64,000 nucleotides of DNA, from the NCBI RefSeq assembly GCF_040436345.1, contig NC_133221.1, positions 17,667,165 through 17,731,164 of the forward strand. The letters are read 5' to 3'. Position numbers and translations under genes: made by a program. The notes under the pieces were generated by a model. The model was not told the DNA's origin and made no database searches. It saw only the letters and a program-made list of their open reading frames with translations. Position 1 is the stretch's first letter, and the number at the start of each line of letters is the position of its first letter. This document shows positions 42,010 through 51,839 of this stretch, one piece after another. Source of the DNA: Pagrus major (Eukaryota; Chordata; Actinopteri; Spariformes; Sparidae).

Positions 42010-42660
42010 CTACTTGAGCAAAAGTACAGATGTAAATAAAGTAAGAAAAGTAAAAGCACTTCTTATGCAAAATGAACCTACTCTTTGATATACTTTATTT
42101 ATTTTAACCTTATTAATATTCTATAAATAGTTTAATTTATACAGTGTTGTAAAAAGAACCCAAAAGTCAAACTTGAGTAAAAGTAAAGAAAAAGAAAGTC
42201 ACCCATACAAATAGCACTTCAGTTAAGTATCTGATATTAAATGTACTTAAGTATCAAAAGTACAAGTAAAAGTAAACTACACCTTTATCTAACTGTATGC
42301 ATATACTGTACCAAGGGTCGACTGATTATCGGTCTGGACGATTATTGATTATCACAACCGATATTTGCATTTGTCTGATTATTGGAGTCAGTGTTTTTTG
42401 TTTTTAAAAAAAATCTAATTTCCACTAACATACATTCATTTAAAAATGTGCTACTTTTATTCTGAAGCAGCATGCAAGCTGCAAAGTAACGACTACTTAA
42501 AGTTATCAAATAAATGTGGTAAGTAAAAAGTACAATATTTGCCTCTGATATGTAGCGCAGTGAACACATAAACTAGCATAGAATGGAAATACTCAAGTAC
42601 AGGTACCTCAAAATCTTACTTCAGTAGTGTACTTGGTTGAATGTACTTGGTCACTTTTTA
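42010..42660. mobile_element. Dispersed repeat of the 'GAGTAAAAGTA' family
   Basis: Repeated AAAAGTAC, CTTGAGTAAAAGTA and ACTCAAGTACAGGTACCTCA motifs, with inverted copies at both ends, are typical of a frequent teleost MITE. Another repeat, with an ATTATCGGTCTGGACGATTA start, is nested at about 42316-42560. Confidence 0.5.
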
Positions 42661-43005
42661 CGTCTGGTCAGCATGTTTAAGTATATGTATCGGCAATTTT
42701 TAAAAATCTCTTTTTACTTATTTTATGTTTATCTTGTGCTGTAGAAACTTTAATTTGTATCCATTGCTCATCATGTACACAGAATTAGCTGCAGTGACAA
42801 CTTAGTACCACAAGTGGAAGTAATGATGTGCATCTCATCTTTAACTTTAACTGAATATTAAGGTAGGCCCACATAATAGCACTTATGATGATGGTGGAAC
42901 CTAGATAATACTCTTAGCATTAAACTAACCCAGTATTCTACCTCAATAACCGGCTCATGGTCTCTCCCTTTGGACATCACATAACCCACAGCCCTTAAAG
43001 GGGCA

Positions 43006-43140
43006 CTATGTAGTTTTGGAAAAATAATTAAAAACTCAGAATTTAATCATTGTAATTATACAAACTCAGAAATTCTTTATTTTTTCCACAACTGAATAAA
43101 CAAGCTGTTCTCAGAGGAAAACACAGTGCACCTTTAAGTA
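43006..43140 (+). mobile_element. Dispersed repeat 'GGGGCACTATGTAG', copy 1
   Basis: AAAGGGGCACTATGTAGTTT, then AACTCAGAATTTA and ACTGAATAAACAAGCTG. It shares these blocks with a second copy at 61349-61470. Non-coding. Confidence 0.7.
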
Positions 43141-43431
43141 CACTGAACTCATTTTTTAAAAATATACATGAATTCCCGGTTTTTTCTAACGACACTTGAA
43201 GGCCCCATAACACATTTCAACGGAACAATGACACTGATCGTGGTTGTCATCATTACGTTACAGACTATTGACTCAACCATCAACGCGATTTTATGCTGTG
43301 GCTGAATTCACCGTCAGACCTGAAATCTTCCACCTTCGGTCCGCAGTGTTTATCCCACCACGACATCTGCTAAGTGAAGCAAATGCCTTGAGCAGAATGA
43401 ACTGAGTAACCCCAGTGAGACTTGGACTTTT

Positions 43432-43446
43432 GTCGCCCTCTGGTGA
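43432..43446 (-). promoter_or_regulatory. CTCF-like motif, minus orientation
   Basis: The minus strand reads CACCAGAGGGCGACA, close to the CTCF core. It lies downstream of fam3a and faces the plus-oriented site at 41308. Motif match only. Confidence 0.45.
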
Positions 43447-44690
43447 ATTTCTTCAGGTAGGCCATCAGAAGGACCCATGGGTTAAAAAATACCCAAGTAG
43501 TGTTTGGATTTTTATTTATTAGCATTGTTGTCACAATATAAAGACAGACTGTAATGCCTTGTAGAAAAATCTTTACACTTGGATAGGAAGCTAAAATGAA
43601 TTTCTAACATACATATAAAATAATGTTTTTATTTCTATGCATTTCCTACATGTGAGATTTGTAAGAAGCCCGGTTGGACACACTCAACGTTTAGAAAAAA
43701 AAAAAAAAAAATACATACACAACCACACATTTTAGGTTGAGTCCTTAAAACAAAGCACTCAGTGAAAGATGCTTGCAGGCCTGAGAAAACATTGAAAACA
43801 TGGTTGGTGTTGTAGTGAACCCACACTATGAATGAGATTTCAAATAAATAGTATCATCAACAGAAAATGATCAAGGCCAAATTCAACTCAAATGTAAACA
43901 TGTGGCAAGCAATAACCGGAGTGCATCAAGTTCAAAGGAAACAATGGCAGCGAACACTAAGCATAACAATTTCACAGAAATGTATACCACATGATGAAAA
44001 TATATTAATGCATTTAAATATAAAATCTGCCCACAGACCTCGTGCTCAGTAGGGCATTTAAACTACTAATGTACCTCAGATATTTTTCCTATGCTGACGT
44101 GGATTAGGTTTCCCAAAGCCCTAGTGTGAAACCAATTACATCCTGTAATGTCCTGCCTAACCGGTTTTTTTATCTGTCTTTTGCCTGCTTAACATCCAAT
44201 GTCGTGCAAGTATCGGACGCTTCATATTCCCATTGCTCGAGAATACTGACACCCTACAGGCAGGCTTACAGGGAGGAAACACATCTATTTCCTACAATGG
44301 CTTTGGAAGACCTACTCCAGCTGTATTCATTCACATGTCGCTGTTACACTTTGGTCGTCAAACATTTGGCCTCTCAAGTTCCCCTGAACCAAACAAACAT
44401 TTTCCTCGTCTCTAAAAACATTATTTCAGCTCGAATGCGGCTCACAAAGCTTATTTGACAAATCCTCGACAGGTTCCAGCAATTTTAAATATATCAAGTC
44501 CCAGGACAATCTTTTCATTCAGCTTATGCCTCTGCCACGAGGGAGGGGTAAAATAAAAGTGTTTTCTTGTGGTTAAGATTTTGGATGTTTTCGCTCCTTC
44601 AGCAGCTCCACGGCTCTCTAAAAGTCATTTAGATCCACTGCTGCCGTTCCAAGTGTTACTGTACTGTATGTGAGAGAGTATCAGGCACTG

Positions 44691-44789
44691 TTATGCTTCC
44701 AGTGGTGCCCGCAGGGGAATACAGCCATCCATCTCCAGAGACTCGGGCCAACCTTCATACTTGTTGCTGCTCTTACTGTTCTTCATGCG
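44691..44789 (-). CDS. fam3a: fam3a coding exon 9 and stop
   Basis: It encodes [20 protein letters not shown], then [12 protein letters not shown] and a stop. It contains the fourth cysteine (221). Confidence 0.95.
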   Translation of the reverse strand, partial: RMKNSKSSNKYEGWPESLEMDGCIPLRAPLEA

Positions 44790-47700
44790 CTAATGGGAAC
44801 AAGCACAGGCAAACAGAACTGAAAACACACCACTGGGATCAGCTTCTCACTGCGTAGTAGCTGCTTGATGATGAATACAGAGAGCTGAACAAAAAACAAT
44901 TTAACTTTTCATGGTCATTGATCATGTAAAAGGGCAATAAAAGCTTTCCAAAGTATACTACAAGTTATGAGACTCATAATTTTCTGACTTTCATATGAGC
45001 CCATAAATGTGTCAAGCCCTAGAAGTTTCCAAACCGCCCTTTTTTAATTGCATTACCATGCAACATAATATAAAAAAAAGATGCACAAGCTTGGAAAGTA
45101 GGAAAATCAGCAACGTCTATGGCCAGGCTTGTAAGTTAGTCATGTGCAATAAAAAAATGTTATGTCATGATTATCCTGCAATTCACAATATTATTCTGAT
45201 AATAAAAACTCAATGAATAAAACTCATAAAATGACACTAAAACACACTTGAATCACTTTAAATTACGTTTTGTTAAGATACAAAATCATAAAATTAACAC
45301 CTGGAAAAAAGTGCAATCCCCTTTGTGGCAAATGCAAAATAAATGGTAACGTAACCAAGCTTTTTCAAGTCACTCGTGAGGATACCTATGATTAACCCCA
45401 ATAAAAGTAAATTCATCATGTTCACCTTATCCTGAGTGTTTCCTTCCAGATCCGCGATATCTCCACCCAGATACCACTGATTTCCTTTCCGATCTGATAA
45501 CACTTTGTACAAAAGCTTAATAAAACTGCATTCTGTAGTTTTTATAATGTGAGGAACTCCCCTTGTTTGAACATCAACACGGAAACTGAAGCCTACACTG
45601 GTGTGAATCACTTTCCCACGGTCTGAAACTGAAATGTTTGACAGATTTGCTAATTAGAGTATGTCTCAGTGAGTAATCCGTGTTGGATTTCAAAAAGGTG
45701 GGTAAGCTCAGCAGAGGCAACCATCCGCTGGCTGGTCTCCACGTCGTCCATTAATTCCTGATAATGGACACCTAATCGAGCATTATCCCTTCCTTGGCTC
45801 GGCCGAAAGCGTGATACAATTTGTCTTCAATTTGACACAGCTGGGTGCGACTGTTTACAGAAAGTTGTCCATCATTGTGGATGCTCACATCATTATTGTT
45901 ATAGTTACTGTTAGTGATTGTTCTTAGTGTGGACAGCCCTCTTGTGATTTCAGTACATACTGTGCGTGTATCCTCTCCTTTATTTATTGGATATAATTTA
46001 ATTGCCTCTACTATAATATCATTGTAACTGTAAGCAGCAAGTCTTTATAATATTACCTGATGAATCTTTTTGCACTGCACTTTATATGATGAAACAGGGA
46101 GGATGCTTTTTTTTTTTTTTTTTACACCGCATCTGTAAACAGTAAACTGTAGATAAATTCTACCCTTATCCACTGTTCAGCTTTACTTGAAACAATAACA
46201 TACCTGCTCAAAGGGACTCTTATTCTCAATGCCCTTAGCTCCAACAAACACCCAGCTGTCTCGAAAGGCAAGCTCCTTCACCGCCGTGCTCCCAAGCTCC
46301 TCAAACAGTCGCCGGGACTCGTCGTTCAACCTGTCACCAGAAGTGAGGATAAAGCAGCAGGTTAATGTTTATTAAATGGGTTGGCTGGTCTTCTAAACAA
46401 GAGGGTTATAGGTTAATGCAAGTGCTTAACCTCGGTTAGATTTTATTGAAATTACATGTAGGCTATTACCATTTCTCAGTGAGCTCCTCCCGGGCTTTAA
46501 CAACATGTCAACGGAACTTTCTGGTTCAACAAGGAGGTTTAACCACTTTACAACCGTGACAATCCATAATGCGTTTGATGGTAACAGGGAGGGATTTATG
46601 ATCATGCTCATGCTCTTAGCGGAAAGGCAGCAAAAGTTCAATAACAAATGAACCAGCCGTCAAATATAATTTCATTTATTAAAATGATAAAATATCTTTC
46701 AGCGACTGACTTATCATATCTTCAAATCAAATTAATTTTATTTCTTTAAAATTGATTTGATTTGATTTAATATGGTGTTATCAGAGCTACAGTTAGTAAA
46801 GTTATTTTAGAAGGATTTTCTGTTGTTTGCAAAAAAACTCATAACATCCTGAAAGCACTCAATAAATAAAATGCTCTGACAAATACAAAAAAAAAAACAA
46901 AAAAAAAAACATGTCTGTGACTGTTGCAGGCATCTAATAAGCTCATCCAATCATTACATTCAGCCTGAATAAAATGATTGGACAGCCTTCCCGACTGTCT
47001 ACCAACATCCCTGCCTATGCACTCACTGTTCATGACCACAGTCACTGCCAAGGCTAGGCGGATATATTGCTAGTGCTATTAAGTGTGCCAGTCACATAGT
47101 GGGGTGCCTAGGCACTCAGTCATTTCAAATTGATGCAAAAGTTTTGTTTTCTCTTCTAAATTGAAGATAAGGGTCTATAGAACAAGAAACCAGATTGAAA
47201 GAAAAGTTTTTTGGCCCATTTTCTAAAATGGCCAAAATCGGAATTATGAATTTTTTTAAAAAGGTCTTAATTTTCTTACATTTGCTATGTAATCTTATTT
47301 CTATTGCTATTGCAAGTCAGTACTATGTGGGGAATCAACTGTTGCTCAAATATGGAAGTTTTGAAAAAATTATGGTATGGCAAAAATCTAAGGTGGCTAC
47401 CAATTTTCATACCTTTTTTATATTAATTATATTAATTACTATAGTAACTTTGGAGAATGTCCTGAGTATTGTGAATAAGGGAAGGTATTTATTATTTATT
47501 CCATTCCACATACAGTAATTTGGTATAGGCCTAATGTCTGTCAAGAATATTTTACAATCTTACATTTCATGCCCTTTAGTTATTTATCTTCTATTCCTCA
47601 TTTCCTTATTTTCCCTCTTCTACTGGTTAGATAAGTTCATTCGTCTGTGTGCCTCATTTGCAAAGTCCATTCAGTCCGTGTAGGAAGAGTGAATAAATGC

Positions 47701-50700
47701 CTGAAGAATACAGTAATTCCATCGTGCATTTTTATTGATGCCCCTCAGTGATCACAATTCACTGAACCACTTGGCTCTTTACTGGATAAGTTCTCATGGT
47801 ACTGTTATTTTGAAGTGACTGCATAAGTTGCAATGAACACAAAAAGTAAGTATTCCTTCTTTTACTGTTACTGCTGAACCAACCCTAAAAGGGAGAAAGA
47901 GAAAATCTAACAGGTATTATGAGATGGCTGGGACAACAAAATGGCAGCTATGCATTCTGTGCCAAAAACAAAGAGAGGAAAAAACTTGTTTGCCCTCTTG
48001 CTAATCCAATTGTCAGTCGTAGAGAGGGAGCATACACAGAAATTATCAGCCTTGCACGTCAGTTCAACTTCCAGATGAAGAATCCACGCATCAGAATCAT
48101 GCTGCCTGGCACAATATGACTTCTCTTTCCTCAAACTTGAATTGTGAGCCTCCACTCAAACTGCATTCGCAAACAAGAAGCAAGAAGTTGGTCGAACTCT
48201 TACACAAATATAGTCTGAGCGTGTCATATAAGAAGGTCCTCAGCACTGAAGCTAGCTTTGCAAAGGCTATTGGAGATCAAACAAGGAACAACGCAGATAT
48301 AGTTTGTCCTACAAATTTGCATCAGTGCATTCACAGTTGCAGTCATGGATAACCCAGATCATAATCCCACATCACGTACTGCTACCTTCCATGGAACTGG
48401 GATTTCACTTTTTCAGTTTCCTATAACACAGAAGCCTGGATTGGACCAAGAATGTCTATGCATAATCTACCAGCTCTCGGTGCAAGTGCATGAAAGAAAA
48501 GCTGAAGTGTACACATCTGTGCAAGTGTAAGTGTGTGAAATAGCTGGATTAAGGCTGGTGGTGGGTTGGGAGCCATCAACGCCCCCTAGAGGTCAATTTT
48601 TTGACCGGCCTGTCTGGCCCTCGGACCAAAATTGTTCTATAGACCCTTACAAACAACTTAGAAGTGTAAACGAAACTTTTGCATCAATGTGAAATGAAAA
48701 TGACAAATTGCCTATACACAGAACCCCACGAACACAAGAATAGCAGCAAAGTACAGCAAGAATGTCCAAATCCTAACATGCTAGCTCAACAGCGATGAGT
48801 AACGTCAGCACAAAGCACTATAACAATAGCAGGCATTCAATCAAAGGGGTTTCTTTTTCTCCAAATCTTCAGTCTAAATTGCTCACAACTCCTTCCCTGT
48901 TCTGCTCAGTGGTCAAATCCACCTCTCCAAACCTGGGCCTGCTGCAGAGTTTTGTGTTCTTTGTCTGTATGTCAGAGTTTTCATAGGCCCGTTCGTGATT
49001 GGATAGCCTTATTGGCTACAAAAATGCAGATGAAAAGGTCAAACTGTACTCAGTATACAATTATGATTTGAAGAGTAATGTAGTAGATTACATTAATGCA
49101 GACTTAACTAAAATTACAGACTTGAGAAAATACTAAAAGACTGAACACAGTAATTTGAGTAGCAATATATTCCAGTTATAACATAAAAAAGAGGGGTGTT
49201 CTTACTTTGTAGCTGGATCATCATAGGAAGCCACAAACACAAGTGTTCCTTCATGGATTGGCCGGAGAAACTTCAACAGGTCAGAAACATCTGAGAACAA
49301 ACATCAAATGAGCTATGCACTGTGAATAATAGCTTGGTAATGCCAAGCCATATGTACCAGATGGGAAATGCATACTCTACATTAGTGTCTGGTTTTTATT
49401 ACCTCCTGCCCACATGTCAAAGTTCTTTGTGTCCAAGAGCTCTCCCGTCACCCCTGGAGCAAAGAAACACCAGTCAGATGTTAAAAATAGCATCAGTTAC
49501 CAGGAGCTGTAAATATGACTGCAGCACGGACAGGTTAAAAGGTGGAGGATGACACTCTTACCATTTACCAAAGCTACGTTTAGTCCTCTGCCAACGTTGT
49601 TCTTCACACTGCTCACCAACCTGTGAGACAGAAACACAAGAGGTTGAAGCACTCACTGAAACACTCTAGGAGAACACTTCTTTAACGTATACACGCTGCC
49701 TGGCACTTGAGAAACGACAACATATACAACAGGACCAAGACTACAGACAAAAAACAAAGAAATGGGGGACAGACAGAATGAAAAGAATACTTGCATTCAG
49801 CTCCACAGACAGACTCGGAGGCCTGGTTGTGACAGCAAAAAGGGAAAAAAAGAACAGAGCGTGAAACCCAAACAAAAAAAAGAAAGAAAAGAGACAGCAC
49901 AGGAGACAAAGACATAGATGAAAGGAACTGGTAAGCACTGAATCTCACATCTTGTCCTCCAGGCAGATTTTGGGTCCAATGACGTTGGCAGCACCAGACA
50001 CCAGACGGAAAGCCAAATGCTTTGGGGGACACGGAGCCGAGAGTCCACATTTATACCTCCGAGGGCGGGATTCAGCTGAAATATGATACATTAGTTAATG
50101 GTAATAAAGATTCAACATTATCATGATGATATTTGACAGGAACAGTAGTCATATTATACAGTTTCCTCTACTTACCAGGTGTTGGCTCCTCACTTGCACC
50201 TAAAAAAATAAACAGCATTAATCTCATAACTTAATTTCTTTGTTTGATCATTTTATACACTGGCCGTCCATCAATCCTGCACCAAGATTAAACCAGTAAC
50301 TTGTCTTTATCAATTAGTCTGTCTTTTTTCACAAAAATGTCATCACTGTCTCCCAGAGCCCTTTGTGATGCCCTCTAATTGCTTGTTTTGCTCGACAAAC
50401 TAAAAAAACTTCAAGATGATACATTTTCAAATTATATAAAAAACAGATAAACTCCCCAAATCCTCACATATATATATATATTTTTCTTACCGCTGAAGAA
50501 ATGTCGCACGGACGAACCACTTTCCCCTCCGAATAATGTGTTTGCTAGCAGCCAGGTGAGCCCTACCAACAGCAGCACAGCCACAGCTCTGAGAGGGCCT
50601 GTCCAGAGAAAACAGGACATGCCAGTTTACTCATGAAACATGATACTACCTGCGAACTAACAAGCTCACACTGAATATACAAAATCTATTTTTTTTATAT

Positions 50701-50732
50701 ATATATATATATAACCAACCTGTTAATCTCAT
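44691..50732 (-). CDS. fam3a: fam3a: FAM3 metabolism-regulating signalling molecule A
   Basis: A cytokine-like protein of the FAM3 family. Mammalian FAM3A is linked to mitochondrial ATP production, ATP release and Akt signalling. Coding exons on the minus strand: 50732-50720, 50598-50491, 50199-50176, 50075-49949, 49620-49562, 49453-49403, 49290-49206, 46330-46204, 44789-44691. The total of 693 bases gives 230 residues, the same length as human FAM3A as I recall it. MRLTGPLRAV aligns with human MRLAGPLR, followed by a hydrophobic signal/anchor (about 9-24). The four FAM3 cysteines are at 58, 64, 86 and 221. Conserved blocks are [50 protein letters not shown] and NKYEGWPE. The stop is TAA at 44691-44693. 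FAM3A is preferred over B, C and D by this overall match. Confidence 0.96.
44790..46203 (-). other. fam3a intron 8 with dispersed-repeat sequence
   Basis: 1.4 kb. The stretch 45,440-45,660 looks like a common fish transposon tail (ATCTCCACCCAGATACCACT, then CTTGTTTGAACATCAACACG). The 105-codon minus frame over it is not a recognisable protein. Confidence 0.45.
46204..46330 (-). CDS. fam3a: fam3a coding exon 8
   Basis: It encodes [33 protein letters not shown] and IENKSPFEQ. It is separated from exon 7 by 2.9 kb that holds a transposon. Confidence 0.96.
47195..47518 (+). other. Open frame of unknown origin within the transposon
   Basis: 107 codons, very hydrophobic and Lys-rich, from AT-rich sequence next to the left inverted repeat. 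There is no recognisable family, and composition alone could explain it. Probably not a gene. Confidence 0.15.
47919..48530 (+). pseudogene. Frameshifted coding relic of a transposon-associated protein
   Basis: Three overlapping or adjacent plus-strand frames (47919-48119, 48116-48352, 48345-48530) read as one broken protein. Recognisable pieces are [36 protein letters not shown], and, after a frameshift near 48,335, [20 protein letters not shown] followed by SLFQFPI. The DN.DHNP.S...FHGTGIS.FQ pattern recurs, from memory, in uncharacterised repeat-borne proteins of fish and invertebrates. Function unknown. Inactive because of stops and a frameshift. Confidence 0.6.
49206..49290 (-). CDS. fam3a: fam3a coding exon 7
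   Basis: It encodes [20 protein letters not shown] and ASYDDPATK. Acceptor TTCTCAG, donor GTAAGA. Confidence 0.96.
49403..49453 (-). CDS. fam3a: fam3a coding exon 6
   Basis: It encodes [17 protein letters not shown]. Acceptor CTCCAG, donor GTAATA. Confidence 0.95.
49562..49620 (-). CDS. fam3a: fam3a coding exon 5
   Basis: It encodes [19 protein letters not shown], which is near-identical to the family. Acceptor CTCACAG, donor GTAAGA. Confidence 0.96.
49949..50075 (-). CDS. fam3a: fam3a coding exon 4
   Basis: It encodes [30 protein letters not shown] and KICLEDK, with three of the four conserved cysteines (58, 64, 86). Confidence 0.96.
50176..50199 (-). CDS. fam3a: fam3a coding exon 3 (24-base microexon)
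   Basis: It encodes GASEEPTP, with a TTTTTAG acceptor and GTAAG donor. In frame and skippable. Confidence 0.8.
50491..50598 (-). CDS. fam3a: fam3a coding exon 2 (signal/anchor)
   Basis: It encodes [20 protein letters not shown], then a Gly/Ser-rich start of the lumenal part. Donor GTAAGA. Confidence 0.94.
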
Positions 50733-50749
50733 GATTCAGTGTTATAAAC
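50720..50749 (-). CDS. fam3a: fam3a coding exon 1 (start codon at 50732)
   Basis: A 30-base exon between TCTCTTTCCAG and GTTGGT. ATG at 50732 gives MRLT plus one base, completing Gly with the next exon. A longer frame starting at 50620 (MSCF...) uses intron sequence before a good GGACAG acceptor and is not preferred. Confidence 0.85.
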
Positions 50750-51228
50750 CTGGAAAGAGACAAATAAAGCCACATTAGGGGGGGTTTAAGTTCAGTCTAG
50801 TTTTTTTTATGTTTTAATTTATCATTTATAATAACAGACGTTTAAACAGACAACACACACAAATGGGTACACAAACAGTACAGTGAAGGAGATAAATTAA
50901 CAAATACTATAATAAAAGATAAATTCATAATAAATTTAATTTCAAGCATTTTCAAAACAAGTTATTATACACTACCATTACTTGTGTATATTTTTTATGT
51001 AGCCTTTAAGAGTTGATCATGTCAAGAGTGGGCATTACTTTAGGACGACATCTTAAACACAAAGCTTTGAGTTTGGTACAGTGGTCGAGTAAGATGGCTC
51101 TGCAGACATGACGTTTGATGAGAAGACGTGAAACAAGACAGTCGCAAAGACAAGATAACAAGGACAACTCCGTTGACAATATAGTCAATCACTTGTATGT
51201 ACTTGAAATGAGAAACGACATGTCTTAC

Positions 51229-51400
51229 CGTAGTTCCAGGCGAGTAAAGCCTTTTCTTGCCACCTTTGCTATGATGTAATTAGCGGTAAAGAAGAGCTGT
51301 TGCTCTTGCCACCCGGGACTTCTGACTATTTCTTGCGCTGTTTCCTCATGGAGGCTCTCCTGGCAGGAAGCGGCTTTTAGTGAGAAGACATACTGAAGCC
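51229..51400 (-). other. fam3a: Probable fam3a 5'UTR exon
   Basis: A GTAAGACA donor on the minus strand follows base 51,229, and a TCTCTTTCCAG acceptor precedes the ATG exon. The upper end is not determined. Confidence 0.55.
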
Positions 51401-51481
51401 AAATGCTCAGTCGACCATTTGCAAAAGTCTTAATATTCCGCTTTTAATGGGCATGGAAAAAATTCCGCTTATCCCACCTGT

Positions 51482-51488
51482 CTTCCGG
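51482..51488 (-). promoter_or_regulatory. ETS/GABPA-like site
   Basis: CCGGAAG on the minus strand. GABPA (NRF-2) sites are common in promoters of nuclear genes for mitochondrial proteins. Confidence 0.4.
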
Positions 51489-51537
51489 ATATGTTACCAA
51501 CCCCCAGTCTGTGCCTACTGAGTCTGCGCGGGGATGA

Positions 51538-51545
51538 TCACGTGA
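51538..51545. promoter_or_regulatory. TCACGTGA E-box
   Basis: A perfect 8-base palindrome matching USF/MITF-TFE sites, midway between the two genes. Confidence 0.45.
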
Positions 51546-51754
51546 CTACCTTACATTTATTTTTTTTTATTATTGAACAAGATCTGTAATACGTCACATC
51601 TGTTCTTCCATAGAGTTGCCACGAAATCCATTAATCCATGAATAATTAATAAATATTGTAATTGCCTAAACAAATAAATAATACAAAATAAAAATACAAC
51701 CAATGGCGCGAGCACAACTCCTCCTCCTCGTGCACGCGATTACTGCTTCACCAT

Positions 51755-51765
51755 CAAGATGGCTG
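51755..51765 (+). promoter_or_regulatory. YY1-like motif over the idh3g start codon
   Basis: CAAGATGGCTG is one base from the YY1 consensus AAGATGGCGGC, and the ATG of the motif is the start codon of idh3g. Such downstream YY1 elements are typical of TATA-less promoters with short 5'UTRs. Confidence 0.45.
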
Positions 51766-51839
51766 CCCACAGTGCTGTGCTCTCGATGTCTAAAATCATA
51801 AATCCTTTCTGGGGTGGACGCCTTGGAAATACGGTTAAA
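51759..51839 (+). CDS. idh3g: idh3g exon 1 (mitochondrial presequence)
   Basis: 27 residues, [20 protein letters not shown] and on, ending in phase 0 at a GTAAGA donor. No acidic residues, with Arg/Lys present, as expected for a targeting peptide. Confidence 0.93.

Larger units (their letters stand above)
41371..43500. other. Intergenic region between wnk3 and fam3a
   Basis: About 2-3 kb of AT-rich sequence. It contains a (TA)n run (41597-41616), ATT-rich sequence (41635-41820), an L2-like tail (41880-41940), copies of AAAAGTAC-type fish repeats (42010-42660) and a GGGGCACTATGTAG repeat (43006-43140). No gene seen. Confidence 0.6.
47095..48740. mobile_element. 1.6-kb DNA transposon with ~66-base terminal inverted repeats
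   Basis: The left repeat, 47120-47185, and the right, 48632-48697, are reverse complements over about 66 bases with roughly 80-85% identity by eye. Shared blocks are TTGATGCAAAAGTTT and AAGGGTCTATAGAACAA. It lies in the 2.9-kb intron between fam3a coding exons 7 and 8. Outer limits are approximate. It carries a broken coding relic on the plus strand. Confidence 0.75.
51401..51758. promoter_or_regulatory. Bidirectional fam3a/idh3g promoter region
   Basis: About 360 bases lie between the putative fam3a 5'UTR exon and the idh3g ATG. The region contains CTTCCGG (51482-51488, ETS/GABP type), the palindrome TCACGTGA (51538-51545, E-box of USF/TFE type) and GC-rich patches. Head-to-head spacing implies shared regulation. 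Confidence 0.6.

Noticed and set aside
43686..43711. Poly-A tract as a possible processed pseudogene tail
   Set aside because: No upstream coding similarity or flanking duplication could be found; more likely a simple A-rich tract.
45294..45611. 105-codon minus-strand frame in a fam3a intron
   Set aside because: It overlaps a sequence resembling a common fish transposon tail; no protein similarity.
50491..50620. Alternative fam3a start MSCFLWT at 50620
   Set aside because: It extends across a good TCTGGACAG acceptor, whereas a separate 30-base exon supplies MRLT, matching the family N-terminus and giving exactly 230 residues.
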